Assembly (NCBI GenBank): GCA_020284085.1 | Contig: JACEVL010000340.1 | Coordinates: 492,501 to 556,500, forward strand | Direction: 5' to 3' | Length of the DNA stretch: 64,000 nucleotides | Source: Aporrectodea caliginosa | Lineage: Eukaryota; Annelida; Clitellata; Crassiclitellata; Lumbricidae | Part shown: positions 10,351-23,730 of the stretch, one piece after another | Layout of the letters: each line of letters opens with the position of its first letter | How positions within the stretch are numbered: the first letter of the stretch is position 1 | Notes under the pieces: generated by a model | Databases searched by the model: none | What the model saw: only the letters and a program-made list of their open reading frames with translations | Told to the model about the DNA's origin: nothing | Made by a program: the position numbers and the translations under genes

Positions 10351-10774
10351 TAAGCAATATATCCTTCAGCCCCCGATACTATAAGCTTGCGAAAAAATTT
10401 CTTCTTCTGTCTAAACGTAGTCTAACATGTCGCTCCATAAAGACGGGCCTTCGAGATCCATGCGTTCAGTTCCGGTCACGAATCGAACGTGGATTTGATG
10501 ATTTATTAAGTAGACTGCCAGGGTTTGTTTAGCTCAAAGATCCACCGGAGACTTTCGATGTATGTGGAATTACGCCAACCGAATGATCATCAGCAATTCA
10601 ACATGGAACATAATTATATTCGTAGAGACAAGAGGACCAACTAGAAATTCTCCTGAGGAAATATCGATTGTACCAAAGGTGGCAGGTTTCATCGAGAATT
10701 TCGATGTAGTTTAACGCATTTTATGTTGAGCTTGACACAGGCGTAACTTTGTATCGTGTCGTATCACATCATAA

Positions 10775-11165
10775 CTAATAATTTATAAAGTACCTCTTGC
10801 AGAATAACTATTCAGAGGCGCTCTCAGCACGGGAGCCCCGGGGGAAAAGAAAAGCTTTTAAAGGGCGAGAAACCGATGAGGAAAACCAGTTATTAGTTTA
10901 GCCCTTAGTGAAGGGGAAGGTCATTCCAAATGAATGGACCCAAGACAGCAAATGTCCGGTGTTGGGCCAGAACAGTCATGGTCCTAGGAACAAAGAGATC
11001 AAACCGTCATGAGTCAAAGAGCGAGATGAGCCTGCAGATAACGGCTTTCGCGTATTATAGTTTGAGACGTATTTCGGGGCCCTGCCTCGCTGGGATTCAG
11101 AGACCAGAAAGAGGATCTTATACTGTATGCGCGCAACAATAAGGAGCCAGTTCAAGACTTCAAGC
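10775..11165 (-). mobile_element. LINE 3' end, minus orientation
   Basis: Read on the minus strand, the tail runs GCTGAGAGCGCCTCTGAATA then TTATAAATTATT. Upstream of that are decayed codons for an F.V.GP..WN.LP-like RT C-terminus (reverse of GGTCATTCCAAATGAATGGA). The organisation parallels the LINE at 20955-25855. It is 5'-truncated. Confidence 0.55.
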
Positions 11166-11923
11166 ATATAATTATGTGGAGATATGAGCGAAGCGAGGGA
11201 GTCGGGCTATGACTCTATGAGCCTATAGCTGATGCATTCAAATTAAGAAATTGGTTGTAACCAATCCATCTCCTTTGCCATTCCAATATTAATGCTGTCA
11301 TGCTACAAAAGAATTTCAGCACAGAGCCAAAGAGTGGTGGCGACTGTCACCACCGCTTTTTAAAGTGGTGGTGACTGGGGACCGCCTTCACAAGACATGG
11401 TTACGACTATGCTGATTGACCAGCCAGAGCCTTTCACGGGAAGATAAGATGTAGATTTAGTTGTTGGCTAGCCAATGATATCTTAGAATCATTCTTCCGA
11501 CGTGATTACAATTTGGTTCAGAAGCCATTGCCCAGTTTCCTAGGAGACTACATTCTGTGGAGAATATGGTTTTTCAGAGCAGAAGTTTTGTTCATCAAAC
11601 TTTGGAGATAAACAGAAACACATCTGCCATATTCTTCGGTTGATTAAACAAAACATTATCTGCCACGCGGAGACAACAAAGACAACTGTCCTCTGCACGT
11701 ACGACTTCAAAACAACAATCCAAATGATTCAGGCATTTAGACAACATGGCGACTGTGCAAGGTTTTCGAATGGTTTATTGAAAAGAGGAATCCAGATTAT
11801 TATATTTCGGAATACAATATGGCGGAACATCCACGTCTGATTAATGGAACCTGCATTCGATATTAAGTTCAAATATTTAGCAATCATTCATGACACAGAT
11901 ATTTAGTAGATTATATGAAAAAT

Positions 11924-11980
<57 letters not shown>

Positions 11981-13798
11981 AGAACACCATTAATGTGTTC
12001 AATGTGATATATCGAATCCGAGTCATATTTCAAACCCAAGATTTATGGAAGATTGTTTTCGGAAACAATAGAGAATTTCGAAGTGTATATAAAGGATTAA
12101 AGTCTCAATAATATACTTTAAGGCCTTGAGAAATGGAAAACCATATTTCTTCTAGCAATAAATATAGGTTACTTTCTGCAATAAATTATACTTTGTGAAA
12201 TAAAATGGGAGAAATCTTCTCGCTGCTAATTATACTGGCTAATTGACTATGACTAGATACCAAACATCGAAATCGACTGATTCACTGCAGTCAGAAGTTT
12301 GCTGTTTCTTACAAACTATCTCCGCAGAAACCCGTTTCTGACTCAATTGAAGCTGGAGCGGTGTCTCTTCATTACGGCTGGCATCCTCTTCCTACTTTAA
12401 TATACTCCTCCTCAGAGAGACTTTGAAAGGTCCTACAATCATTGTCGTATGATCATCGAAGAGATATCCAGAGACACATTTATCTCGCTGCCATGACTGA
12501 GTCATATTTTCTCCCCTTTTATTCGCCTGATTGGTTGGATATTTGCGATGAATATCATCAATCAGAATTTTTTATGGCCTTTGTGGCTGTTATCACTGAT
12601 TTCAAAATACGTTGCTTTACGGATTCAATAAAGGTCTGTCCCATTCTGTCCCATTCGCAACATGAATGTTCCGTGTGAACTACACCTGGGAAGAGATCGG
12701 GGAAATCGTTCAGGGAAGCTGTTGACGACTTCACGATGCAGAGGTGAGTCCATCAGAGAAGCACCCGTGGGATAGGACGCATGATGAATGGGACCTGCAT
12801 TCACCAGCACCATGCATGGTCCGCGCCATGCATGGTCAGCATTATTTTCGAGATTCCGAAGGACAAGACCCAGCTTCAGCATTGTTAATCCTTACTCGAC
12901 GAGAGACCCTAAAAGTAGCTCTTAGGCGAACCGTTTTTCAATCAAATCATTTATTCTGAGCTAAGAGCAACCAGCGGATATTATACATTTTCTCGGACAG
13001 AAAGAAATAATTATTGCATCATAATTATTATGGGCAGAAAACAGATGCTACCCTGGTTGATACTGAGACTGGCAAGTAGCGCTTAGCAAGGAAGAATTTC
13101 TAACTAGGTCATCGACAATCATCATCACCATCAGTTCCTGACGCCAGCCAATAATATTGGCTGCGATGGATTGTGCACTTCTGAACTTTGTAAGGAGGGC
13201 ATTATCAAATTACAGTTGTATTGTATTGTATTCATACGAATAAATTATCTCTATTGGTCTTGGTCATTTGTTAAGTCCATTGGTCCACATAGTGTTAGTC
13301 CAAGTGATGTAATGTCCTCATTGTATTGTCTATCCAGGGTAGTCTTGTTCTGCCTTTGTTTCTTTTTCCTTCGAATCTTTCATGTAGTGCATTGTGCGCA
13401 GGTACTAGAAATGTTATAGGCCTACACTGCACCGGTGAATAGGCTGGTCTCCCTGACGTGGCTTTTGTGGGGGCTGAGAAATTTTAGAAGATTTACATTA
13501 CATTATACATCTGTTGCTCAATTTAAATCACAATTAAAAACTCATATTTGTTTTATTCTCATTGCACTATGACTAGGAATGTAGCAAAACGAGCTCTCGT
13601 GCAAGACTTGTTTTTTGTTTGTTAAAGCGCCCTATAAATCATTAGTTGCATTGTATAATCCCAAAGAATTATTGCTGGTTGGGATACATTACATCATTAT
13701 CGTCGATCAATATTAGATAAAAAAAGGTCGTATTTCCGAGTATCTTGTATCTGCCAAACGCCAGAATTTGTATGACTGATAGTTCATCATCGTCTCTA
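11166..13798. other. Unannotated stretch with one GA microsatellite
   Basis: A (GA)n run occupies about 11930-11978. Otherwise I see no gene. ORFs here are short and overlapping, with no recognisable domain. A small direct repeat, CACCATGCATGGTCCGCGC then CATGCATGGT, occurs near 12808-12837. Confidence 0.5.
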
Positions 13799-13799
13799 T

Positions 13800-13867
13800 G
13801 TCTTATAAGACTATATGTCTTATAAGACTCTGTGGCTTATAAGACTCTGTGGCTTATAAGACTCAGC
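13800..13867 (+). repeat. Short minisatellite of about 17-18 bp
   Basis: GTCTTATAAGACT with a CTGTGG linker is repeated about four times. The core TCTTATAAGA is itself palindromic. Confidence 0.75.
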
Positions 13868-14785
13868 TGCTTGGCATATATGGCCAGCAAGGCAACGTGA
13901 AACGTAATCATGATCGATTAGAAGACTACGTTTATTCCGCATAAACATACAGTTGATCGAAGGTATTAATTCAGCCTTTAAAAACGTTTATGGCCAATAT
14001 TAATAGCAAGGGTGCTTTAGAGATAAACTTCGTATACATGTGTGTCGATCGAAGGAACGTCTTAATAATTGATTACAATACTAATCTATCTTCAGTCTAT
14101 AGGGCCCCTCCTACCGAGGTCGACCTATCCAAGTCTGACCGGTATAACGATAAAAGATCTTCCTGTCATACTAAACTTATCTCTCGTTGGAATAGGAAGT
14201 GACAGGCAAATCACACCAAGTGGAATGACGTCAATCAAAACACAAAGTATATTGACAGAGTGTGTAATATTAATTATTCATCAGTATACAGACTCAGATA
14301 CTTAATGACCCTATGCCCCTTACAGCCATCAGTTAACTAAAATAGTTGCAATGTTCTTGCAAAGAACGTTCCTAAACGTTGATTCTTGCACAAAGAGAAG
14401 TAACTCCAACGGTAGGTAGTGCGCTTTGTTAATGCACCAATTGATTCCGACGTCCCTGCCAGTATGCTTTCATGGAGCCCATGATTATAGGACATATAAG
14501 CTTATTCTCATATCAGACCGGTACAGAGTCCATCTGTATCCGTCTAGTGTCCAATAAAATTATGGCAGGAGTATCAGTAACAAGGATAAATCCAGTCTGG
14601 GATGAGAAGAAAGAGCGTCGACAATGTGTTGACAGTGATGCTTATTAGGGAATTGAGACGTTTCGGACGGATCAGGTAAAGTCTAACGAAGATTTTATTT
14701 TTTGTTTGAACAAAAGAATTTGACAATTTCTTTCATAGTCATTGGAGACTTAGACGACCGTTTATTTCTTATGAATATTTTGTCT

Positions 14786-15150
<365 letters not shown>

Positions 15151-15311
15151 ACACATTCTATTGAAAACTTAAATTCCACTTCTTACATTTCTGTTGATAA
15201 CTTACCTTTTCCAATTTCTTCCAAGCAAACCATCTGGCTCTCAACCCACCCCCAAATTTAGCAACAAAACAGTTTCCTTTGGGGTCAAATGTGGGGCCAA
15301 GGAACCATAAT

Positions 15312-15500
15312 GGGGGCGCGGTGGTGTAGGGGTATGTTCGATGCCTTGCAGCCGGAGGGCTGCGGGTTCGAATCCACCTCAAGGCGCCGCGCAGGGACCC
15401 TGGGCAAGTCCTTTACTCGCAATTGCTCATGCGCTTCGGTGTGAAACTCCGATTCAGTGCCCGCGCTGTAGTCAGTTTAAGGGCAAGTCGTTATTCATCT
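15312..15500 (+). mobile_element. tRNA-derived SINE with CORE-like middle
   Basis: The head GGGGGCGCGGTGGTGTAGGG (A box) and GCGGGTTCGAATCC (B box) is followed by CCCTGGGCAAGTCCTTTACT and GCAATTGCTCATGCGCTTC. A second copy at 55397-55600 matches throughout. The central segment resembles the GGGCAAGT motif of CORE/MIR-type SINEs; that is a resemblance only. Confidence 0.8.
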
Positions 15501-16560
15501 GAACAAAACGTCAGGCCGCGTGTAATACTCTGAAGGTAAAAGTTTTTATGATGTCTATTTGCAGAATGGTCGTCGACCATCTTTGACCTTCTAGATATCG
15601 CCCTCACTAATTACTTGGTTTTGGTGCGCCAAAGGCTGATGCCTCGTCCATTAGACACCGCCACCATAGAATCTATTCATTACAATTACAATCTATTCAT
15701 TACAATTACAATCGGATCGGTTGGAAATCTGTGGTTTGGGTTCTTCGTGTCTGCGGGAACTCGCCAGTGGCGACTCACCCAATTATCTGAGCACTGTTCT
15801 CTTGCTGATTAGGTTTTTGTTCTTAATGTCTTCTACAGTATTCAGGTTGGCACGTGCAGCGCTTTTGCGAGGAGCTTAAAGGTGTCTAGATACATGCAAG
15901 CCTTAACCATTAGTAGCCTAATATAGCGCACAGTAGCTGATGATGCAGATCCGCTACTAATCTCACTGTGCACTTTGCACTTAAAGTACTTTTAGTATTA
16001 GCTATTTACGTATTTTTCATGAAACCTGAAAGTTGAAATATATTTAAGACTTATATATTCGTTTATTGAAACCTGAGTGACAAACCGCATTCAGTGACAA
16101 TAGAGATAAGCATAATATTTAGCTATCGTCTAAATAGTAAATTTAAATAGTTCAGAGTACGAACTGTAATTCAACGGATAAAAGCAAAGTTAAATCAGTG
16201 CAACGTTCAAACAATGTAACATCACATTCGTCAAATGCCACCCATGTTATCGCTCACGGCTTTGCCATACTACTAATGGAGTGGCAATGCCACATTATCA
16301 ATATAATCAAGTGCCATCATTATTTCTGAAAACTAGGCCAAAATGATCTAAACCAATTTCAAAACTAACAAATACCTTGACGCTGACATGATCAGAGAAG
16401 ATTCACACCGAAGAGTAGAAGCCGCGTACACCATTGGGGATATACTTATAAGTAAACTAAGACAAATATTGTATAGTAGGCTACAGACTGTACAGTAATA
16501 TATAATGTAAAAATCTAAGCGTAGGACATGTATAAAAGAGAGAAGAAAGAGGAATCACAA
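15501..16560. other. Unannotated stretch
   Basis: Contains a short tandem ATTCATTACAATTACAATCT pair near 15675-15710. No gene is supported. Confidence 0.4.
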
Positions 16561-16569
16561 TAATTATTA

Positions 16570-16680
16570 TTGTTGTTGTTACTATTATTATTTTTATAAC
16601 TGTTATCATCATCATCAGAAGCATCATCATCATCATTATTATCATTATGATAATTATAATTATTTAGTATTATTATTATT

Positions 16681-16774
<94 letters not shown>

Positions 16775-16790
16775 ACAACAACAAAACAAG
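16570..16790 (+). repeat. Interrupted and pure (CAT)n microsatellite
   Basis: Interrupted ATT/CAT units lead into a pure CAT run from about 16680 to 16772, then AACAACAAC. It is similar to the tract at 2790. Confidence 0.95.
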
Positions 16791-17084
16791 AACAATAATA
16801 TTACTATTTTTACAATCATTATCATCACCGTCGTCGTCGTCATAGCCATAATTGATATTGATGTAGGCTAATAATTGTAAAATAAATTTTTAAACTGAAA
16901 GGACTATTTTCTTTTAATTGAAAAAATCGTGTCTTAAATATTGACTTTGCAAAACTAGCAATTTAAAATTCTGCCCAGGGTCTTTGACCTACATGTTTGG
17001 ACTGCATTGTTGCATTGTGACATAACTATGGAAATTTTTGCTGAATCACAATGCCAACAAATCAATCGAAGTGCTCGTTAGTAA

Positions 17085-17162
17085 GATGGTGCCCTGCGCG
17101 AAGCACAAGAGTAGTGCTTTAGAAATTTGTAGTTTACAATGACAATTACGATTACCGTACGA
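17085..17162 (+). repeat. GATTAC-tailed interspersed repeat fragment
   Basis: AAGATGGTGCCCTGCGCGAA, then GTGCTTTAGAAATTTGTAG, then ACAATTACGATTACC. This matches the family at 132-205. Confidence 0.5.
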
Positions 17163-17667
17163 TCAAACAAAAGCTGTGAAATTCCTTATTTTCCGATGGC
17201 TTTCGTGAATGTCTCCAATGAATCAATGACTTTTCCATGGAATCCAGTGTCGTTGCTGGCTTCACTTCTGCCACTGACTTTTTCAAAGAGAGTTTGTGGT
17301 ATTTACGGCTATTCGGATCTTTAGTGTAGCAGACCTTTCCCGCTTTCCGAGCGAGCAGCTGAAGAGAGGTGACGACCATGTTTGACTTGTTCCATTATTT
17401 AGGCTACCTCTCACTCAATTATAAACACTCAACCACGCATTCGTGGGATATGCTAGTACAGATAGCTTTTATCTTCTAACCGCATCAAAATCGTTTGCAA
17501 GCAAGCGATTGTCCTAGGAAAATGTAGGGCTACTTGAAACGTAAGTGTCATTCCCCGCTCTTAAAATTTATCACATGGCCTTAGGCTTACTCGACCGTTC
17601 AGACCCATTCGTCTATCGTTGGTCAGTTATATGGGCCTTATGTTAAAGAATTCAGGATATAGAAGAC

Positions 17668-18994
17668 CAGGGCCGGCCTTAGGCACAGGCAAAGCAGGCA
17701 GTTGCCTAGGGCGCCACAATCTAGGGGGCACCATTTTCACAAAAAGTGTGTTTTAACAGTTTTTCACTTTTAGTCATTTTTCAATTAAAATGATTATTTT
17801 CATTTGAATTCAAAACTTTTACGTATGGAACAAATTTTAAAACAATTATTGGTTTCATTGCATCTTTTCAAGTAGACCTAACGCAATTTCGACACCCCCA
17901 AATTTTTATTTTAACCATTAAAATTCAATTATTCACACGTGTCTGTACTCTGTTGTTTGTGTCTGTAATAGACCTGACCGTCCGTTTATCTGATGCCGAC
18001 ATACATTACAGCTTCAACTGAAAATGCCAACAACTGAAGAGATATTATTGTAGTATAATATATTTAATCAATGTAGCTTTATTTGTTGACTGCTGAGCAG
18101 ACATCGAAGTTATTGCATCAACTAAGTTAATTACCTGTAAAAATCTGTACATTTACATTTTAATAAAAGTTTTATTAATTATATCTAAATCAATTTATAG
18201 ATTTGATCTTATATAAAATAAAAACTGTAATTTTAAAAATTAGGTAAAGCCCTGTGCAGCAACAGAAGTTATCGGGTGCTCTAATTTGTAAGAAAAACAC
18301 GACAGAGAAGTTGTATCAAAAAGCAAAAAGGATGGCTTTTCAACTATTTCAATGAAACTGAAACTACTTTAGCTGTTAGACTGTTAGTGCCCAGTCAGCG
18401 GCTAGTAATTTGTTTGTAAAATACTAGTAGCCTACTGAGAGTATTTTCTGAAATTGCTTTCAGCTTTATAAAAATACAATTTTGATAAACTGAAACCTGT
18501 TGGTGAAAAACTACAAGCAGAACAGATTTCTGATTACTAAAACAAATAATTTTTTAATAAATAATTTTTTCCTTTCGGTAGGCCTAATTTGAATTTGTCG
18601 GAAGGCCTAATTCGAAGTCTTTTTGCTTGTTACCATCCCTCCAAATTAAAAATTATCCAGGGTTGAGTGTACTAAATAAAAAGTAATAATAAATAACTCA
18701 GTTGAGCGTAAATCTTTTGGCGGGTTCATCATTGAGATGTGACGTGGAGTGGACCGTGGAGACGGCAGGGACGTAACTAGCGTTGGGCTTGGGGGGGCTT
18801 TAAACGGAGCTGAAGCCCCCCTAAAATGAACCAAGCCCCGGCTCCAATATGGGCTCGGGCTACCGCAATCGCCATGTTCAAGGCTTAAAGCCCCCCCCAA
18901 ACGAAAAGTCCTAGTTACGCCACTGGGAGACGGTATCAGAGGGCGCCAAATGTATGCTTTGCCTGGGGCGCCATTTGGGCTAGGGACGGCCCTG
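17668..18994. mobile_element. Non-autonomous hAT-like element with 8-bp TSD
   Basis: The left end CAGGGCCGGCCTTAGG is inverse to the right end CTAGGGACGGCCCTG. TAGAAGAC is duplicated exactly at 17660-17667 and 18995-19002. Subterminal GGCGCC and AGGCAAAGC(A) motifs are also inverted (17685-17720 against 18940-18975). The AT-rich interior has no long ORF. A second hAT-type MITE sits inside it at 18766-18925. Confidence 0.9.
18766..18925. mobile_element. hAT-type MITE, 160 bp, 8-bp TSD
   Basis: The ends CAGGGACGTAACTAG and CTAGTTACGCCACTG are inverted. The flanks GGAGACGG at 18758-18765 and 18926-18933 are identical. The interior has G and C runs (GGGGGGGC and CCCCCCC). It is nested within the hAT-like element 17668-18994 and is therefore younger. 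Confidence 0.92.
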
Positions 18995-19339
18995 TAGAAG
19001 ACGTTGGACGTTCACCGATGTATGATAAGCTAGAAAGCCAATGTTATGCAATGTACATAAAGAATTATATATGTTGCATAAATACATGCATACACACACA
19101 CACATATAGCCCATCGTCTGTCTTTCATGAAGTGTGTGACACTAAGTCAGCGACGGCTGTTGCCCTAGTTTTTACTGGTCTGAGGCCTGACAAAGAAATT
19201 TCGCTTATAAACAACGGGCCATGCGTGACTAGCAGGCATATGCATCGTATGTATTAAATATGCCTTTACTTTTAGCTATATATGCAGGTCGGAGTAATAG
19301 GCATATGTGAGCCATAATTGCGTGAATTTTGCTTGAGAG

Positions 19340-19618
19340 TTGGCAAAAGAGATGGGGTTGGAAGATATTGAGACAACTGTAGACAGAAGAGAAATGCGAG
19401 GAACAACAGAGTTAGAGAAAAGAGATGTATACACAGCAGAAGGAAAGGAAGATGGAAGAAAAGGCAGAATAAGGCTTGCCACTTTCAGTGACCTTAATGA
19501 CATAATGGAAATCAACAACAACGTTTACGACAGTTTTGATTATATGCCGGCTTTATTCTACACGTTTATGCACTCGAAGCTACACGTCATTTACGTCTAC
19601 GAGGAGGAGGGCGAACTG
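19340..19618 (+). CDS. GNAT-family N-acetyltransferase N-terminal exon or fragment (NAT16-like)
   Basis: The ORF has a polar N-terminal extension, then IRLATFSDLNDIMEINNNVY, DSFDYMPALFYTFM and HVIYVYEEEGELV. The order (ATxxDxxxIMxIxxNVYxxxDYxP, then V.EEEG) matches the start of the acetyltransferase fold in NAT16-like (histidine N-acetyltransferase) proteins, where ENIYDGxDYLP is typical. The reading frame ends soon after (about 19637). A possible donor follows CTG at 19618 (CTG|GTATTG), which is weak. No following exon with the acetyl-CoA-binding loop was found nearby, so this is either exon 1 of a gene with distant exons or a gene fragment. The start Met could be at 19340 or 19352. Confidence 0.5.
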
Positions 19619-19739
19619 GTATTGTCTTGCAGTGATTAATTGATTCATTCATTCACTCAATTAATCACTTGCTTGGTATATGATATCTCACTTATTTACT
19701 GACTGGTTGAAAGCAATTATTCCTCATGCAAAGTGGCTA

Positions 19740-19825
19740 AAAAGAATGTAATCGTAATCTCCAATCTTCTGAAGCGCCACTCAAAAGTCAAGCGCAGGGC
19801 ACCAGCTTATTCACGAGGCGAGGAT
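19740..19825 (-). repeat. GATTAC-tailed interspersed repeat, minus orientation
   Basis: Reverse complement of the family at 132-205: TAATCGTAATCTCC, GAAGCGCCACTCAAAAG, GGGCACCAGCTTATTCACGA. Confidence 0.6.
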
Positions 19826-19859
19826 GTCCGTTCGCTGCATGGGGTCAAGACGGATTTGC

Positions 19860-20032
19860 GCGTATGTATGTGTGTGTGTGTGTGTGTATGTATGTATACA
19901 TATATGCATGTATGTAGGCCTATATGCGTGTATGTATGTATGTATGTATGTATGTATGTATGTATGTATGTATGTATGTATGTATACATGTATGTATGTA
20001 TGTATGTATGTATGTATGTATGTATGTATATG
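19860..20032 (+). repeat. (GTAT)n and (GT)n microsatellite
   Basis: GT dinucleotides pass into a long run of GTAT tetranucleotides. The Cys-Met-Tyr-Val ORFs over it are artefacts. Confidence 0.95.
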
Positions 20033-20039
20033 GCCACTT

Positions 20040-20345
20040 ATATAGCCTTACAAGAACCCCACGAAGGCGCTTAACGTAGCTTCCCAACAGATCTAAACAG
20101 ATGCGACTTAAGAAATTTAGAAAATGTTTCCTAGCTGCCTGCGGTTCAACGTTACGAATTGTTAATGAAAGACAGTTCCAGTATTGAAGGTCCATTGCAT
20201 GAGAAGGCACGGTGCGCCATCATCGATGTACGGGAGCGTGGGACCATTAAGTTCCCGCGAGCTGCAGATCTTAAGTATCGACGACCTGGCTGGCTGGAGA
20301 CGGGAACTGAGAGCTCTCTGATGTACCCTGGGGCAACCTGTTCCC
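20040..20345 (-). mobile_element. LINE 3' end, minus orientation
   Basis: From the left: ACTTATATAGCCTTACAAGA and CCACGAAGGCGC, a reversed CGCC..TATATAA tail. Then come decayed RT C-terminal codons such as GACAGTTCCAGTATTGAAGG. No intact reading frame remains. It is related in layout, but not closely in sequence, to 20955-25855. Confidence 0.5.
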
Positions 20346-21211
20346 TCTAAGATGCGTGGCTACGCGGCCGCGCAGCTCAATAAAAAATGCCGCTCAGCAG
20401 TTTCAAGAGTCCTCGCACAAGTTTTGGAAGGAAATACGTATTATGAGCTAAAGTTTTGCTTAACTGGCCATTGAGTTATTAATCTACTTAAGCCATACGT
20501 ATTCTTTAATAAAAAAGACATTATTACAAACGTGTATTTAGTCAGTACTGTACTGTACTCTGTAGTTACAATTTACAATCACAGATGTTTCTGAAAATGT
20601 GATGCTCAGTTTTATTGCTCACGCGGAAATTAGGCTGCTCAAACAACCGCCAGTTCCCCGCACACAGGAAGAATATTAAAGGGAACGTTGCTCTGAGGCC
20701 GCATCGACCATCAATGTTCGTCCCATGCGGATGATCTTGAATGTGATCCTGTTAGTCATTGCCTGAAACAGGTAGAATTCCGTCATGTTTACGTTGGCGT
20801 AGCACGTATACTACTGTTTTAATTGGGGCGGTAGGTCGTGCAGAACATGGCCTGGATCTGCACGAACAACCCCGACGAGTTGGGTGTCAGCACTCGGCAT
20901 AGAGTTGTTCGAAACTTGGGCTGTTTTCAGGAGGTGAGATGCTTTGCCAGAATCAACTGAATGAATTATTTTTGAGGCGCGCCCCTTCAACTCAGAGACG
21001 CTCCCAGCCAAACACGGCAATGCAATTTAGATTTGAGCAACTTGTAAGATATATTCGTATTGTTTCCAGGCATGCAGTAGGCGTATGTCCAAGGGAAATT
21101 CATTCCAAGTGGAGGGGCCAACAATCGAGAATGCGCGACGCTGCCTAGTTGAGGTCCTATAGCGCGGAAAACCTGAAGTTCGCAGCTGTCAGAATAACGA
21201 AGAGCTCGATG

Positions 21212-23448
21212 GCCGGTGTCGCGTGACAGAGTCTTCCCCCTAAAAGTCTCCCCCCGGAGACTCTATTTCGAAATAGATTCTCCCCCGGCGGATCTGTTTC
21301 AGAATAAATTCGCCCCCGGAGACTTTGTTTCAGAATATAGTCTCCTGGGGGAGAGAATATTTCATCCCCCGTCGAAATAAACTCTCCCCCGGGGGAGACT
21401 TTATTTCAACACAAGATAGCCTACACTAAAATCATATTTATTGCATTGTTTTACTAACTGATGTAAAATATTCGTTTGTAATGACAGTTAGCATCATATG
21501 GACTAGCGCAGAGAGCGCCTTTTAGTGGAAATATTGAAGAAGTCCTATATTAATGTTCAGTTACATTACACTTATTATAGCTCACCAATCAACTCTATTT
21601 TAGCTTCCTTGCGTGGTTTAACAAAAGCCTGAGTGTTTGGAATAAGATTCATCCAACAGGCGGCCAATCTTTAATGGTTAAAAAAAATGTTATGCATTCA
21701 CTTGGTATATGATGTAATTAAGACTCATTATTAATTAGCCTTATTAATTGCTGCTAAGCTGCTGGTTAAGTTGTCCTTTTCCCTTCTGTTTGTCTCTTTT
21801 CGCTTAATGGTTTCATATTAGTTGTATATTTATTCTACTTGATATCCCATAGCAAATTCAAGGTGTTAACCGTTGTTTTTTTGTTAAGCTAATTATTAGC
21901 AAAGTTGTCCCTGTAAGCAGGATTTCATCCTTTTTGGGCCTTCTTGCCACCTCACTCACCTGCTTGATAAATGGAAGTTATATAATCGGCAACTTCATCC
22001 ATCAGCAAAGTCTGCATTGCTGACACAGACAGAAACAGATTTCTCTCATAGACGACGTTCCTCATCTTTAGAATATTCTGCTGCATGATCCTCTTCATTT
22101 TTGGTAACGTATTTAAGCAAAGCTTCATACTCAGACTTTTCCATGAAAATAATTTTGAGAAGTTTTTCACTAGGTAGTACTTATTAATGCAACTTATACC
22201 CAATATATACTAACTAACATTGAATCCTTTAAGATCATCAAAGCCTATGCAGAAATAAACTTGAGCTACGAATAATTAATTTATGGTGGTCTGCCTTTTA
22301 TAGTCAACCAATCAACTTTGTTCTAACTTTTATTACCCCCGTGTGCAAAATCCATTCTAAGCCGAATAATTCCGTGGATCAACAAATGCCAAGTAGGCTT
22401 AATCTCAAGACTAGACTGTACTGGCTTCATGGACTACAATTCTTTATTTTTTGCTTATTGGCCTATCGATACTAAATAGGTTTGGCTTAGCTGCGATTAT
22501 TTAATGGGCAGTACTCTTGTCAATAATTCCGTGAATGCCTAATCTTTATCCATGAATGCCAGAAAAGCAAGGGCAAGCTCATATCCGAAAGCCAAGTAGG
22601 CCTACTTCATTTACAATCACTAGTTATGACTTTCCTGTTCTAGGTAATAACCTGACACCAGCAAACAATACTAAGCAAACATTAGGCTAACCAGATGAAT
22701 CACAGAAAATCATGCGCAAAGTCTTATCAGTTGACTGATACCAATAATAGAAGCCAATGCTAGCTCGTCTTAGGAAGCCAGTACAGTTATAATTACTCGC
22801 AGGCTTTGTTTCAGACTACTTGTATAGCTAATAAGCTGGCCCGATACATCTGACGCTAATAATATTGAACGACTAATATCCAACACAATTTCAGTGGTAG
22901 GTCTAACCTTAGAAGAATCACTTTGAAGCTAATTAGCGCTAGTTGGCATAATGAATAAGTATCAATTAGTGACTGATAATGCTCAGAATCTTTTCAGCAA
23001 ACAGTGCCAACTAGCACCAGTTAAAGTCTAGCCTACTTGTTGAGTGAGCTCTTTTCTTAGTTAGGCCTATAGCCTATAACAGTGTGTTATCTCTCCACTG
23101 CGTTTTAATTACATAAGCGACATCCTATTTACATGGTGCATTTACTAATATAAAACATTTATTTCACAATTTTCTCATTTAATTCCATAGTTGTTTCATG
23201 TCCAATTCAACTAATAAAACTTGAAAGTCATTTATTTCAGAAATGCACATATTAAATCCTATTTTAAATAATATAGAAAAGCAACTGAAAACAGAGGGGG
23301 CGATTTTAGTAAGGGGAGACTTTGTATCGTAGATAGGGGAGATTCTATTTCAATGGGGAGACTTTGTTCCGATACAAAGTCTCCGGGGAGACTCTGTTAC
23401 GGCAAGGGGGAGACTCTGCTTGGGGAGACTTTATATCGTGACACCGGC
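21212..23448. mobile_element. Unclassified TIR element with arrayed subterminal GGGGAGACT motifs
   Basis: The ends GCCGGTGTCGCG and CGTGACACCGGC are inverted (one mismatch). The apparent duplication is only 2 bp (TG at 21210-21211 and 23449-23450). The first 200 bp hold repeated CTCCCCC..AGTCTCC motifs. The last 150 bp hold the inverse GGGGAGACTTTG motifs, for example TGGGGAGACTTTGTTCC. The interior (about 21430-23280) is AT-rich. A minus-strand ORF at 21952-22203 has no recognised domain. The element interrupts a LINE, so its boundaries are also supported by LINE continuity. Confidence 0.75.
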
Positions 23449-23730
23449 TGTATCTGAGACCGGACAACAGAGTTCACAGAAGTATGCCTACCACTGTGGG
23501 CTACCAAGAAGGAACCGCCGGAGCAGCTGCACAGCTATCATAATAGGAGAAACTCTGCGTGACTGGAAGCCAGTGCAGCGTGTCACGCATATAAGCTGAG
23601 ACAGAGGTTAAAACGCGCAGCCGATCGGAGAACCCGGTCGAGGCGGGCGATTAAAGCAAGGGGCTGGGAACCCACCAGGATCGAGTAGCAGTGGTACAGT
23701 CTGCTGGTAACAAAAGCATGGATGATGAGG

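Noticed and set aside
15312..15390. Possible tRNA gene
   Set aside because: The anticodon arm pairs poorly and the sequence continues into a SINE body shared with 55397.
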